Assembly (NCBI GenBank): GCA_020161615.1
Contig: JAIUPD010000002.1
Span: 248,001-312,000, forward strand
Direction: 5' to 3'
From: Pseudomonadota bacterium
GTDB lineage: Bacteria > Pseudomonadota > Alphaproteobacteria > Rhodobacterales > Rhodobacteraceae
Length of the DNA stretch: 64,000 nucleotides
Below, one piece after another: positions 34,551 to 43,244 of the stretch (positions are counted from its first letter, which is position 1; each line of letters starts with the position of its first letter). A model generated the notes under the pieces. It saw only the letters and a program-made list of their open reading frames with translations. It was not told the DNA's origin and did not search any database. The position numbers were made by a program, and so were the translations under genes.

Positions 34551-35726
34551 TCAGAAGATCTCGAACAGGCCCGCGGCCCCGGCGCCGCCGCCGATGCACA
34601 TGGTCACGACGCCCCATTTCGCCTTGCGGCGGCGGCCTTCCAGCAGGATATGCCCCGCCATCCGCGCGCCCGACATGCCATAGGGGTGGCCGATGGCGAT
34701 GGAGCCACCGTTGACGTTGTATTTCTCGGGGTCGATGCCCAGTTCGTCGCGGCAGTAAAGGCACTGGCTGGCGAAAGCCTCGTTCAACTCCCACAGGTCG
34801 ATGTCGCCGACCAACAGCCCGGCGCGGTCCAGAAGGCGCGGCACGGCATAGATCGGGCCCACGCCCATCTCGTCCGGCTCACAGCCCGCCACGGCGAAGC
34901 CGCGGAAGGCGCCGAGGGGTTCGAGGCCCAGTTGCTCGGCCTCCTTGGCCTCCATCAGCACCAGCGAGGCGGCGCCGTCCGAGAGTTGGCTGGCATTCCC
35001 GGCGGTAACGAAATTGCCCTCGCCCCGCACCGGTGCCAGCGAGGCCAGACCTTCCAGCGTGGTCGAGGGGCGGTTGCATTCGTCCTGCGTCAGGGTGACG
35101 GCCTGTTCGCTGATTTCCTTCGTCACCTTGTCCTGGACGCCCATCCTGACGTCCATCGGCACGATCTCATCGCCGAAGATCCCGTTCGCCTGTGCCGCGG
35201 CGATCCGCTGCTGACTGCGCAGCGCGTATTCGTCCTGCGCCTCGCGGCTGACGCCATAGCGCTGGGCGACGATATCGGCGGTGTCGATCATCGGCAGGTA
35301 GAGTTCCGGCTTGTGCTCCAGGATCCACGGCTCGGGCGCGTTCCGGGGGCTGGGCTGGTTGAGGCTGATGCTCTCCACACCCCCCACCAGCATGGCACGC
35401 GCGCTTTCCTGGGTGATCATATGGGCGCCCATGGCGATGGCCTGCAACCCGCTGGCGCAGAAGCGGTTGACCGTGGTGCCGGCCACGCTGACCGGCAGGC
35501 CCGCGCGGATCACCACCTGACGGGCCATGTTGCCGCCGGTCACGTTCTCGGGCAGCGCGCAGCCCCAGATCGAATCCTCGATCAGCGCCGGGTCGATGCC
35601 CGCCCGGTCCACGGCATGGCGCGCGGCATGGGCGGCGATGGTCACGCCATGGGTCTTGTTGAAGGCGCCGCGATAGGCCTTGCCGATGGCGGTCCGGGCG
35701 GTGGAAACGATGACGGCTTCACGCAT
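34551..35726 (-). CDS. acetyl-CoA C-acyltransferase (thiolase)
   Basis: A 391-residue degradative thiolase that cleaves 3-oxoacyl-CoA. Nucleophile Cys lies in [17 protein letters not shown] near residue 88; [19 protein letters not shown] near residue 346 and [15 protein letters not shown] at the C-terminus hold the catalytic His and second Cys. Full length. Sits between the FadB-like gene and the acyl-CoA dehydrogenases in the same operon. Confidence 0.94.
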   Translation of the reverse strand: MREAVIVSTARTAIGKAYRGAFNKTHGVTIAAHAARHAVDRAGIDPALIEDSIWGCALPENVTGGNMARQVVIRAGLPVSVAGTTVNRFCASGLQAIAMGAHMITQESARAMLVGGVESISLNQPSPRNAPEPWILEHKPELYLPMIDTADIVAQRYGVSREAQDEYALRSQQRIAAAQANGIFGDEIVPMDVRMGVQDKVTKEISEQAVTLTQDECNRPSTTLEGLASLAPVRGEGNFVTAGNASQLSDGAASLVLMEAKEAEQLGLEPLGAFRGFAVAGCEPDEMGVGPIYAVPRLLDRAGLLVGDIDLWELNEAFASQCLYCRDELGIDPEKYNVNGGSIAIGHPYGMSGARMAGHILLEGRRRKAKWGVVTMCIGGGAGAAGLFEIF

Positions 35727-35779
35727 GAGTCTTGGTCCTCCCTGGGGAAGGGCGCGCTTCGGACGGCGCGCCCCGTTGG

Positions 35780-37864
35780 TCAGTTGAGGTCGGCGAAGGT
35801 CTTGCCCTCGGCCACCAGTTTCTTCAGCAGCGGCGCGGGTTCGAAGATCGCGTCGCCCTCCTGATAGGCCGCCTCGACGCTGGCCAACACCTTCGCCAGT
35901 CCCAGGCTGTCGGCGTAATGCATCGGCCCGCCGCGGAAGCGCGGGAAACCGTAGCCGAAGAGCTTGGTCACATCGACATCGAGCGGCCTGCGCGCGATCC
36001 CCTCGCCCACCACCTTGGCGCCTTCGTTGATCATCGCCGCCATGTAGCGTTCGACGATTTCCTCGTCGGTAAAGCTGCGCGGGTTGATCCCTTTGGCGTG
36101 GCGTTCCTTGGCGATGATGTCTTCGACCTCGGGGTCGGGGCGGCCCTTGGGGCTGGCTTCGTCGTAGATGTAATGCCCGCGCCCGGTCTTGCGACCCAGG
36201 CGGCCCAGTTCATAGAGCACGTCGCCCCATTCGCCCCAGCGTTCGCCCGGCTTGCGGGACGGGGCCAGGCGCTTGCGGGTCAGATAGCCGATGTCGATCC
36301 CGGCGAGGTCGGCGACGGCATAGGGACCCATGGCGAAACCGAAATCCTCCAGCGCCTTGTCCACCTGGAAGGGCGAGGCACCTTCCAGCACCATGATGTC
36401 GGCTGCCGTGCGATAGGTCTTCAGGATGCGGTTGCCGATGAATCCGTCGCAGACGCCCGCGCGGACCGGCACCTTCTTCAGCGCCTTGGCCAGCGCAAAG
36501 CCCGTGGCCACCACCTCTTTCGAGGTCTTGCCGGCGACCACGATCTCCAGCAGCCGCATGACATGCGCCGGGCTGAAGAAATGCAGCCCGATCACATCCT
36601 CGGGCCGCTTGGTCATGGAGGCGATCTCGTCCACATCCAGATACGAGGTATTCGTGGCCAGCACCGCGCCCGGTTTGCACACGGCGTCGAGCTTGGTGAA
36701 GACATCCTTCTTCACCTCCATCGATTCGAAGACCGCCTCGATCACCAGATCGACATTCGACAGCTTGTTGTAATCGTCGGTGACCAGCAGCTTGTCCGAG
36801 AGCAGCATGTCGCGCGCATCCGCGCCCAGCTTGCCGCGCTTCACGCTGTCGGCTAGCGTCCGGGCGATGCCGTTATGCGCCTTCTCGACCGCCTCGGCGT
36901 CGCGCTCGATCAGCACCACCGAGAGGCCGTTCAGCAGGCAGGAGACGGCGATGCCGCCGCCCATCGTGCCGCCGCCGATCACACCGATCTGCGCCAGATT
37001 GCGCGGCTCCACGCCCTTAAGCTCGGGCAGCGAGGCGACTTTGCGCTCGCTGAAGAAGGCGTGGATCATGGCGGCGCGCTGCGGGGTCTGCATCATGTCC
37101 CAGAAAGCGGCGCGTTCCAGCTTCATCCCCTCGGCGAAGGGCAGCTTCGTGCCCTCGACGGCGGTGTCGATGGCGCGCAGGTGGCAGACATGGCCCGGAT
37201 TGGCCTTCGCCACCTTCTTTTTCAGCGCGGCCAGCGCCTCGGCATCGGTCGGCGGCACTGACATTTCGCTGACGCGGCGCACTGGCAGGCCCTCGGCCAG
37301 CACCTTGCGGGCAAAGGTCATCCCCGCCTCGAACGGGTCGGCGGTCGAGAGTTCGTCGACGATCCCCAGCGCCAGGCAATCCTCGGCCTTGACCTGCGCG
37401 GCCGAGGTGAAGATTTCGGACGCGGGCACGATCCCGATCAGCCGCGGCAGGCGCTGCGTGCCGCCCGCGCCGGGCAGAAGGCCCAGGTTCACCTCGGGCA
37501 GGCCGACACGGGCGCCTTTCAGCATCACCCGGTAATGGCAGCCCAGCGCCACTTCGAACCCGCCCCCCAGCGCCGTGCCGTGGATCACGCAGACCACGGG
37601 CTTCTCGCTGGCCTCGATCCGGTTGATCACATCGGGCAGATGCGGCTCGCGCGGGGCCTTGCCGAATTCGGTGATATCGGCGCCGGCGATGAAGGTGCGC
37701 CCCTCGGCCACCAGAACCGCCACCTTCTCGGGCGAGGCGGCGAATTGCGCGGCCGCGGCCACCAACCCCTCGCGCACCGCGTGACTGGTGGCGTTCACCG
37801 GCGGGTTGTCGATGCGGATCACAGCGATCTCGCCGTGGGATTCATAGCGGACGGGACCTTCCAT
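35780..37864 (-). CDS. bifunctional enoyl-CoA hydratase / 3-hydroxyacyl-CoA dehydrogenase (FadB/FadJ-like)
   Basis: A 694-residue two-domain enzyme for the middle steps of beta-oxidation. N-terminal crotonase domain: [14 protein letters not shown] near 60, [19 protein letters not shown] near 97 and [20 protein letters not shown] near 121 (Glu). C-terminal 3-hydroxyacyl-CoA dehydrogenase: [21 protein letters not shown] near 295 for NAD and [19 protein letters not shown] near 430. ATG at 37864 has AGAGGAG upstream. It follows the IclR gene by 12 bp. Confidence 0.94.
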   Translation of the reverse strand: MEGPVRYESHGEIAVIRIDNPPVNATSHAVREGLVAAAAQFAASPEKVAVLVAEGRTFIAGADITEFGKAPREPHLPDVINRIEASEKPVVCVIHGTALGGGFEVALGCHYRVMLKGARVGLPEVNLGLLPGAGGTQRLPRLIGIVPASEIFTSAAQVKAEDCLALGIVDELSTADPFEAGMTFARKVLAEGLPVRRVSEMSVPPTDAEALAALKKKVAKANPGHVCHLRAIDTAVEGTKLPFAEGMKLERAAFWDMMQTPQRAAMIHAFFSERKVASLPELKGVEPRNLAQIGVIGGGTMGGGIAVSCLLNGLSVVLIERDAEAVEKAHNGIARTLADSVKRGKLGADARDMLLSDKLLVTDDYNKLSNVDLVIEAVFESMEVKKDVFTKLDAVCKPGAVLATNTSYLDVDEIASMTKRPEDVIGLHFFSPAHVMRLLEIVVAGKTSKEVVATGFALAKALKKVPVRAGVCDGFIGNRILKTYRTAADIMVLEGASPFQVDKALEDFGFAMGPYAVADLAGIDIGYLTRKRLAPSRKPGERWGEWGDVLYELGRLGRKTGRGHYIYDEASPKGRPDPEVEDIIAKERHAKGINPRSFTDEEIVERYMAAMINEGAKVVGEGIARRPLDVDVTKLFGYGFPRFRGGPMHYADSLGLAKVLASVEAAYQEGDAIFEPAPLLKKLVAEGKTFADLN

Positions 37865-37876
37865 CACGGGCTCCTC

Positions 37877-38674
37877 TCAGGTCGAAACGGGAAACGCGCC
37901 CCGGGGCGCGGCGAATAGCGAATGGCCGATGCGGCCGCAGGTTCGGACCAGATCCTCGCCGATGGCGCGGCGGGCCCCGGCATCCATCTGCCCGGCCAGC
38001 GAGATGCTGGACATACCATAGCGCGCCTCGCCCGCGGCATCCACGATCAGCGCACCGACGACATCGACACCGACATAGAGCTGGCCCAGATCCTCGGCAT
38101 AGCCCTGGCGACCGGCCTCTTCGATACTGGCGCGATAGGCGGCGAAATCGGGCGGCGGGCTCTCCCAGCGCAGCGCGTCGTAATGGCGGCGGATCTCGGC
38201 CTCGGGCAGGCGGCGCTGGGCGGCCAGCACCCGACCGACGCCGCCGGTATAGGCGGGCAGCCGCTTGCCCAGCGGCAGGTCCACGCGGGTCGCCGCGGGC
38301 TCGAAGGCGCGTTCGATCAGCACGATCCGGTCATCGCCGGTGATGTGCCACAGGCACATGAGCACGCGGTATTGCCGCGCCAGACGCTCCAGTTCCGGGC
38401 GGATCAGGTCGCCGGGGTTGGTGCCCAGCACGCCCACCGCCAACTCGACCAGCCCCAGCCCGGGGCGATAGGATTTGTCCGAGGCGTCGAAGGTGACCAG
38501 CCCCTCGGCCGCCAGTGTGCGCAGAAGATTGAAACAGGTCGAGGGGCTGACCCCCGTCGCGCGCGAGATGGCGTTGACCCCGGCGGGCCGTCCCAGCGCC
38601 GCCAGATGCCGCAGGATGCGCAGCGCATGGACCAGCGCCCCCACCGGACGCTGCGAGGCGGCCTCGTCGCTCAA
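37877..38674 (-). CDS. IclR-family transcriptional regulator
   Basis: A 265-residue regulator: N-terminal winged HTH (ALRILRHLAALGRPAGVNAI, ATGVSPSTCFNLLRTLAAEG, about 17-60) and C-terminal IclR effector domain (LPAYTGGVGRVLAAQ near 137, GQGYAEDLGQL-like QGYAEDLGQLYVGVDVVGA near 200). The start is TTG at 38674 with GGGGGGA upstream; an overlapping ATG is out of frame. First gene of the beta-oxidation operon, so it probably controls it. A candidate operator lies at 38691-38714. Confidence 0.9.
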   Translation of the reverse strand: MSDEAASQRPVGALVHALRILRHLAALGRPAGVNAISRATGVSPSTCFNLLRTLAAEGLVTFDASDKSYRPGLGLVELAVGVLGTNPGDLIRPELERLARQYRVLMCLWHITGDDRIVLIERAFEPAATRVDLPLGKRLPAYTGGVGRVLAAQRRLPEAEIRRHYDALRWESPPPDFAAYRASIEEAGRQGYAEDLGQLYVGVDVVGALIVDAAGEARYGMSSISLAGQMDAGARRAIGEDLVRTCGRIGHSLFAAPRGAFPVST

Positions 38675-38690
38675 GCGGCATTCCCCCCTT

Positions 38691-38714
38691 GGAATGGCAT
38701 TCTCTATCTGGAAT
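38691..38714. promoter_or_regulatory. candidate IclR operator
   Basis: GGAATGGCATTC (38691-38702) overlaps ATTCTCTATCTGGAAT (38699-38714); both are inverted repeats of GGAAT/ATTC half-sites. They lie 17 bases upstream of the IclR start, between divergent IclR and sigma-factor genes. Assignment is by position and symmetry. Confidence 0.4.
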
Positions 38715-38842
38715 TTCGTAAACCGCGCTCCCCGTGCTGTCCAGCAGGAAATCCGCTGGACGTAACGTCGCCGGGCCCTAGCTTTGTGCCGGGCCATGCC
38801 CGTAACAGGGGCCCGACCCGAGGCCGCCAGAACGGAGGGAAC

Positions 38843-39412
38843 GTGACGGTCGACCAGATCAGCCTTCTGCTGCAACGTGTCGCCGGGGGCGACCGCTCGG
38901 CCTTCGAGGCGCTTTATGCCGCCACGGCCGCGAAACTCTCCGGCGTGCTGACCCGTATCCTGGGCAACAAGGCCGAGGTGGATGATGCCATGCAGGAAGT
39001 TTTCATAAGGGTCTGGCAAAGATCCGCGCAATTCCGTCCCGAACGGGGGGCGGGGATGAGCTGGCTCATCGCCGTGGCGCGCAATCACGCGCTGGACCGG
39101 CTGCGTGCCCGGCCCGAGCGCGCGGGCCTGCGGCAGGAGGTGGCGCGGGACGAGGACGGGCAGGACCCGCTGGACCGCGTCGCCGACAAGGCCGCCGGGG
39201 CCGAGGCGGGGCTGATCGCGCAAGGCGAGGCGCGCCGCGTCGTCGATTGCTTCGACGAGCTGGAGAATGACCGCGCCGCGGCCATCAAGGGCGCCTATCT
39301 GCAGGGCCTGTCGTACCTCGATCTGGCCGAACGCCACGGCGTGCCGCTGAACACGATGCGGACATGGCTGCGCCGGGGCCTTCTGCGACTGAGGGAGTGC
39401 CTGGACAGATGA
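38843..39412 (+). CDS. ECF RNA polymerase sigma factor (SigK-like)
   Basis: A 189-residue extracytoplasmic-function sigma factor. Region 2 runs through DRSAFEALYAATAAKLSGVL and EVDDAMQEVFIRVWQR to MSWLIAVARNHALDRLR; region 4 is IKGAYLQGLSYLDLAERHGV then PLNTMRTWLRRGLLRLRECL. The GTG at 38843 has GGAGGGA upstream. It overlaps its anti-sigma gene by 4 bp, and pairing with an RskA-like protein supports the SigK-type subgroup. Confidence 0.92.
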   Translation: MTVDQISLLLQRVAGGDRSAFEALYAATAAKLSGVLTRILGNKAEVDDAMQEVFIRVWQRSAQFRPERGAGMSWLIAVARNHALDRLRARPERAGLRQEVARDEDGQDPLDRVADKAAGAEAGLIAQGEARRVVDCFDELENDRAAAIKGAYLQGLSYLDLAERHGVPLNTMRTWLRRGLLRLRECLDR

Positions 39413-40086
39413 GCGACACTTTCCAATCCGATGCCTGGCCGCCCGAGGACCGCGACGACCTGTTGGCCGCGGAATATGTGCTCGGCGTGCTGCCTGCCCC
39501 CGAACGGCAGGCCGTGGCCAAGCGCGCCGAGCTTGAAGGCGCGCTGCAGGAGCGCATCGCCGCCTGGGAGAACCGGCTGGCGATGCTGAACGCGGCCTAC
39601 GAGGACGGCCCCGTCTCGCCCGAGGTCTTCCCCCGGGTCGAGGCCGCGCTCTTTGGCGGGGACGAGGCCCCGGCCCCCGCCGGACGCCGCCGCTTCGGCT
39701 GGCTGTGGCTGAGCGGCACGTTGGTGGCTGCGGTGCTGGCGCTGGCCGTGGTGATCTGGCCGCAATTCCCGCCGCAACCGGCCGAGCTGGTCGCCCGGCT
39801 GGATGGCGGCGCGCTGGTCTTCGAGGCGCGGTTCGACGGCGCCATGCTGGATATCGAGCGCAGCGGCCCGGCGGCGGGTGCTGGGCAGGATTACCAGCTC
39901 TGGGCGATCGGCGAGGATGGTGTGCCGCGTTCGCTGGGCCTGCTCAGGGGCGACCGCGAGGCGCTGGCGACCGATGCCCTCGGCCCGGGTGTGACCCTGG
40001 CCGTGTCGCTGGAGCCCGAGGGCGGCTCGCCCGGCGATCTGCCGACAGGCCCGGTTCTGGCCGCCGCCCCGCTCACGAGCCTGTGA
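39409..40086 (+). CDS. RskA-like anti-sigma factor
   Basis: A 225-residue membrane protein. The N-terminal LLAAEYVLGVLPAPERQAVAKR is the zinc-independent anti-sigma domain of RskA-type proteins; a single transmembrane helix follows at about 104-123 (WLWLSGTLVAAVLALAVVIW); the periplasmic RskA domain contains QDYQLWAIGEDGVPRSLGLL and ends GPVLAAAPLTSL. It should hold the upstream ECF factor inactive until proteolysis or release. Confidence 0.9.
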   Translation: MSDTFQSDAWPPEDRDDLLAAEYVLGVLPAPERQAVAKRAELEGALQERIAAWENRLAMLNAAYEDGPVSPEVFPRVEAALFGGDEAPAPAGRRRFGWLWLSGTLVAAVLALAVVIWPQFPPQPAELVARLDGGALVFEARFDGAMLDIERSGPAAGAGQDYQLWAIGEDGVPRSLGLLRGDREALATDALGPGVTLAVSLEPEGGSPGDLPTGPVLAAAPLTSL

Positions 40087-40097
40087 CACAAGAAAAT

Positions 40098-40126
40098 GGC
40101 GCGACGGGAAACTGTCGCGCCTTTCC
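40098..40126 (+). terminator. hairpin between anti-sigma and fasciclin genes
   Basis: GGCGCGAC (40098-40105) pairs with GTCGCGCC (40114-40121), followed by TTTCC. It would separate the sigma/anti-sigma transcript from the fasciclin gene. A candidate ECF promoter overlaps it. Confidence 0.65.
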
Positions 40127-40133
40127 CTCCGTA
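40106..40133 (+). promoter_or_regulatory. candidate ECF-type promoter of the fasciclin gene
   Basis: GGGAAAC (40106-40112) and CGTA (40130-40133), 17 bases apart, match the general GGAAC-N16/17-CGT pattern of ECF promoters. It lies 54 bases before the fasciclin start. If real, the sigma factor next door may drive this gene. Low certainty. Confidence 0.35.
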
Positions 40134-40186
40134 GCTGGGGCATGGGCGAAGGAAACGCCCCGATCTGGTTCCAAGGGAGAAACCAC

Positions 40187-40729
40187 ATGAAAACGCTTTT
40201 TGCTGCCGCTGCCATCACCGCCTTCAGCTCGACTTTCGCGCTGGCCAATCCGACCGTCGGCGGCGCGCCGATGATGGAATCGATGAACATCGTCGAGAAC
40301 GCGGTGAACTCGCCGATCCACACCACGCTGGTTGCCGCGGTGCAGGCCGCGGGCCTGGTCGACACGCTGCAGGGCGAAGGCCCCTTCACCGTGCTGGCGC
40401 CGACCGACGAAGCCTTCGCCATGCTGCCCGCGGGCACGGTCGAGGATCTGCTGAAGCCGGAAAACCTGCAGACGCTGCAGACCATCCTGACCTGCCACGT
40501 GATCCCGGCCCGCGCGCTCTGGGGTGACATCAACGGCATGATCTCGGCCGATGGCGGCGCCCATACCTTCACCACCGTGGGCGGCTGCGAATTCACCGCG
40601 CGCAACGTGGATGGCGTCATCACCATCGAGGACGGCCAGGGCAACATGGCCCGCGTCACCACCGCCGACGTGATCCAGTCGAACGGCGTGATCCATGTGA
40701 TCGACCACGTGCTGCTGCCGGCGATGTAA
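40187..40729 (+). CDS. secreted fasciclin (FAS1) domain protein
   Basis: A 180-residue protein with a Sec signal peptide (MKTLFAAAAITAFSSTFALA) and one FAS1 domain: HTTLVAAVQAAGLVDTLQGE, then GPFTVLAPTDEAFAMLPAGT (H1 box) and the C-terminal DVIQSNGVIHVIDHVLLP (H2 box). FAS1 proteins mediate adhesion or matrix contacts. The ATG at 40187 has AAGGGAGAAACC upstream. It lies next to the SigK/RskA-like pair. Confidence 0.92.
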   Translation: MKTLFAAAAITAFSSTFALANPTVGGAPMMESMNIVENAVNSPIHTTLVAAVQAAGLVDTLQGEGPFTVLAPTDEAFAMLPAGTVEDLLKPENLQTLQTILTCHVIPARALWGDINGMISADGGAHTFTTVGGCEFTARNVDGVITIEDGQGNMARVTTADVIQSNGVIHVIDHVLLPAM

Positions 40730-40764
40730 GCCACGCCCGAGGTTAGCCCGAGGTTGGGCAGAAG

Positions 40765-40794
40765 GCCCCGGTCCCCTGTGGATCGGGGCTTTTT
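40765..40794 (+). terminator. terminator of the fasciclin gene
   Basis: GCCCCG (40765-40770) pairs with CGGGGC (40784-40789), extended by GTC/GAT, followed by TTTTT. Strong rho-independent terminator 35 bases after the stop. Confidence 0.85.
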
Positions 40795-40815
40795 CGATGC
40801 GCGGTGAACGGGGAA

Positions 40816-40891
40816 TGGTGGGTGATGACGGACTCGAACCGCCGACATTCTCGGTGTAAACGAGACGCTCTACCAACTGAGCTAATCACCC
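40816..40891 (-). tRNA. tRNA-Val (anticodon TAC)
   Basis: On the minus strand the gene starts GGGTGATTAGCTCAG, has anticodon stem TCTCG/CGAGA around the loop TTTACAC (anticodon TAC), the T-loop GGTTCGAGTCC, and acceptor ATCACCC with discriminator A. The 3' CCA is encoded in the DNA. Length 76 with CCA. Confidence 0.95.
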
Positions 40892-40941
40892 GCGCCGCCC
40901 TGATAGCGCAAGCGAGCCCCCGCTCGCAAGGGTGGGTGGCG

Positions 40942-40958
40942 TTAAGCCTGCGTTAACC
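40942..40958. promoter_or_regulatory. CtrA-type box upstream of a lipoprotein gene
   Basis: TTAAGCCTGCGTTAACC fits TTAA-N7-TTAACC exactly. It lies 22 bases before the ATG at 40980 and 51 bases upstream of the tRNA-Val 5' end (other strand). Confidence 0.45.
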
Positions 40959-40979
40959 ATGGGGCGCGACACTTGGCGG

Positions 40980-41285
40980 ATGAAACCGCTGCTCCTCTCC
41001 CTGATGCTGGCCGCCTGTGCCTCGCCCGACCGCACCTTCTGGGGGGCCGAGGCCGGGCGCATCACGCTCGACGGGCGGGAGTATGCCGTCTATGTGGACC
41101 GCGACCGCGCGCGGCCACGGGTACAGGTGATCCGCCTGGGATATGCGAGACGCGGCCAGCATGAGGCGATCCTGGCCGCCATGCCCCGTGCCGCCGAAGC
41201 GGTCAGCGGTTGCGCCTTGGTCGAGGGCAGCGTTCAGGGCGACAGCGGGGTGATGAACGCGCGGCTGGATTGCGGCAGGGTGTGA
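40980..41285 (+). CDS. small lipoprotein, unknown
   Basis: A 101-residue protein with a lipoprotein signal peptide (MKPLLLSLMLAAC; lipobox LAAC, Cys13). The mature part contains RITLDGREYAVYVDRDRARP and a Cys pair (GCALVEG, LDCGRV). No family recognised. An in-frame ATG at 40959 would add 7 residues and spoil the signal peptide. A CtrA-type box lies close upstream. Confidence 0.65.
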   Translation: MKPLLLSLMLAACASPDRTFWGAEAGRITLDGREYAVYVDRDRARPRVQVIRLGYARRGQHEAILAAMPRAAEAVSGCALVEGSVQGDSGVMNARLDCGRV

Positions 41286-41387
41286 CCCGGCGGACCGGCA
41301 AAACACCGCAGCCGCAACTTGAGCAAGATCAAGGACGCAGCCGCCAGCCCCGCTATGGTCAGCCCAAACAGAACGAGAGGGATGACC

Positions 41388-41570
41388 ATGTTTCGCCTGA
41401 CGAGCCTGCTCTATGCCATCGTCGGAACCACTCTGGCCGGGATCGGCGTGGTGGTGGCGGTGTCGCTGAATCTCTACGACTTCCAGTCGATCATCGTGGC
41501 GGCGGTCATCGGGGCGGTGGCTGGCCTGCCGGTCAGCTGGCTGGTGGCACGCAAGCTGCAATCGCTCTGA
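41388..41570 (+). CDS. 60-residue membrane protein, unknown
   Basis: Two hydrophobic segments (about 5-24, YAIVGTTLAGIGVVVAVSL, and 30-50, IIVAAVIGAVAGLPVSWLVA) joined by NLYDFQS, ending in a basic tail. The ATG at 41388 follows GAGAGG; 41382 is an alternative. Family not recognised. Confidence 0.6.
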   Translation: MFRLTSLLYAIVGTTLAGIGVVVAVSLNLYDFQSIIVAAVIGAVAGLPVSWLVARKLQSL

Positions 41571-41574
41571 GCGA

Positions 41575-42348
41575 TCAGTCGAAGAAGACCCTGAGCGTCG
41601 CCTCGAAATCGCGGGGCTTCTCGGCGTGCAGCCAATGGCCCGCGCCGGGCAGCTTGGCGAACCGTGCCTGCGGGAACAGCGCGCGGATCGCCGGCCGCGC
41701 CTCGGCCGTGACGTAATCCGACAGCGCGCCGGACAGGAACAGCGTGGGCCCGGTGTAGGGCGTCAGCCCGGCGGTATCGGGCCAGCCGGTGATCAGGTCC
41801 ATCTGCCGTTCCAGCGCGTCGAGGTTGAGCCGCCAGCAGGGGGGCTCGGCCTTCAGGTCCAGCGATTGCAGCAGGAAGGCGCGCACGCCCGGGTCCTTGA
41901 CCGTCTCGGCCAGCCGCGCATCGGCCTCGCGCCGGCTGTCGAGCCCGCCGAGGTCGAGCCCGCGCATGGCCGCGATCAGGTGGTTCTGGCTGTGGCCATA
42001 GGCGACGGGCGCGATATCGGCCACGACCAGCCGGTTGACCAGGGCGGGCCGGGTCAGGGCCAGCCACATCGCCGCCTTGCCGCCCATGGAATGACCCATC
42101 ACGTCCATGGACTGACCCTCGGCCTCGATCACCGCGGCGAGGTCGGCGGCCAGGGCGGGATAGGTGTGATCCTCATGCCAGAAACTGCCCGCATGGTTGC
42201 GCATGTCCACCGCCACCACGGCGCGGCTGTCCGAGATGCGCTTGGCGATGGCCCCCCAGTTGCGGGCCGAGCCGAAGAGCCCGTGGACGATCAGCAGGGG
42301 CGGCAGGTCCGAGGGCGTACCATGGCGGAGGGTGGTGAGCAGGGTCAT
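41575..42348 (-). CDS. alpha/beta hydrolase (YbfF-like esterase)
   Basis: A 257-residue alpha/beta hydrolase: LLIVHGLFGSARNWGAIAK (HG oxyanion region near residue 20), MGHSMGGKAAMWLALTRP (nucleophile Ser near 92), and GAGHWLHAEKPRDF (catalytic His near 236). Resembles YbfF/ABHD11 esterases. It lies 8 bp downstream of the DUF817 gene on the same strand. Confidence 0.87.
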   Translation of the reverse strand: MTLLTTLRHGTPSDLPPLLIVHGLFGSARNWGAIAKRISDSRAVVAVDMRNHAGSFWHEDHTYPALAADLAAVIEAEGQSMDVMGHSMGGKAAMWLALTRPALVNRLVVADIAPVAYGHSQNHLIAAMRGLDLGGLDSRREADARLAETVKDPGVRAFLLQSLDLKAEPPCWRLNLDALERQMDLITGWPDTAGLTPYTGPTLFLSGALSDYVTAEARPAIRALFPQARFAKLPGAGHWLHAEKPRDFEATLRVFFD

Positions 42349-42356
42349 CCCGGTCC

Positions 42357-43154
42357 TCAGGTTTCAGGGCGCAAGGGGTCTGGGCGCAAAGGTTCTGGGC
42401 GCGCGAGGGGCTGGCGTGCCGTGGCTTCCGGCAGGACCGCCAGGGCCACCATGAGCGCGACATAGAGGAACAGAACCCAGGAGCCAAGGGTGGCGAGGCT
42501 GACCCATTCATGGGACGCCTGCCCGTCATACAGCCAGGTGCCGGTCACGGTGCCCAGATTCTCGGCCAGCCAGACCCCCAGCGCAGACAGTCCCAGCGAC
42601 AGCAGCATTGGCATCCACCAGCGCCGGCCCGGACTGGGCGTGAACCAGATCCGGGTCCGCCAGAAGGCCAGCACGATCAGCGCGAACAGGCCGAGCCGCA
42701 GGTCGATCCACAGATGCTGGGTGAAGAAATTGGCATAGATCGCCGCGGCGAGGGCAAAGGCGGCGGGCCGCGGCGGATAGGGGGCGAAGGTCATGTCGAA
42801 GATGCGGATCATGCGGATCACGCAGACGCCGACCGCCGCATACATGGCGCCGACGAAGAGCGGCACATGGGCCAGGGCGAAGATCCCCTCCTCGGGATAG
42901 GACCAGTGACCGCTGGCGGTATTGTACCATTCGATCCCCAGACCCAGCACGGAAAAGGAAACCAGCGCCGCCACCTCCTCGCGCGATTCCAGCCGGTAAT
43001 GGAGGAACAGCGCCTGCGTCAGAAGCGCGATCAGGAACAGCCCGTCATAGCGCGCGACGGGCCAGTCCGGGGCCCAGAACAGATTCGAGAAGAAGATGGC
43101 GACCAGCAGGACGCCGCCGAAAAGCCCGGCCCAAAGATGTTTGAGCACGAACAT
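42357..43154 (-). CDS. DUF817 family membrane protein
   Basis: A 265-residue polytopic protein (about seven to eight membrane segments) matching DUF817: ASGHWSYPEEGIFALAHVPL near residue 80, GAMYAAVGVCVIRMI, the IYANFFTQHLWIDLRLGL block near 139 and VWLAENLGTVTGTWLYDGQ near 193. Function unknown; the His and Glu residues in these blocks are conserved in the family. The C-terminus is a short Arg-Pro repeat (RPEPLRPDPLRPET) after PEATARQPLA. Its ribosome-binding site lies inside a hairpin. Confidence 0.85.
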   Translation of the reverse strand: MFVLKHLWAGLFGGVLLVAIFFSNLFWAPDWPVARYDGLFLIALLTQALFLHYRLESREEVAALVSFSVLGLGIEWYNTASGHWSYPEEGIFALAHVPLFVGAMYAAVGVCVIRMIRIFDMTFAPYPPRPAAFALAAAIYANFFTQHLWIDLRLGLFALIVLAFWRTRIWFTPSPGRRWWMPMLLSLGLSALGVWLAENLGTVTGTWLYDGQASHEWVSLATLGSWVLFLYVALMVALAVLPEATARQPLARPEPLRPDPLRPET

Positions 43155-43155
43155 G

Positions 43156-43179
43156 GCCGGCTCCTCGATCGGAGCCGGC
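43156..43179 (-). terminator. perfect 9-bp hairpin between glyA and DUF817
   Basis: GCCGGCTCC (43156-43164) pairs with GGAGCCGGC (43171-43179) across a 6-base loop. On the minus strand its 3' arm contains the GAGGAG ribosome-binding site of the DUF817 gene, ending 1 base before its ATG. It may be a glyA terminator, or may mask translation. Confidence 0.5.
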
Positions 43180-43244
43180 AGGCGCGCGCGGACGTGATCG
43201 CCCAGCGCGCGCTCGAGCCGCCGTGTCGCCCGTCCGCCCAGGGC

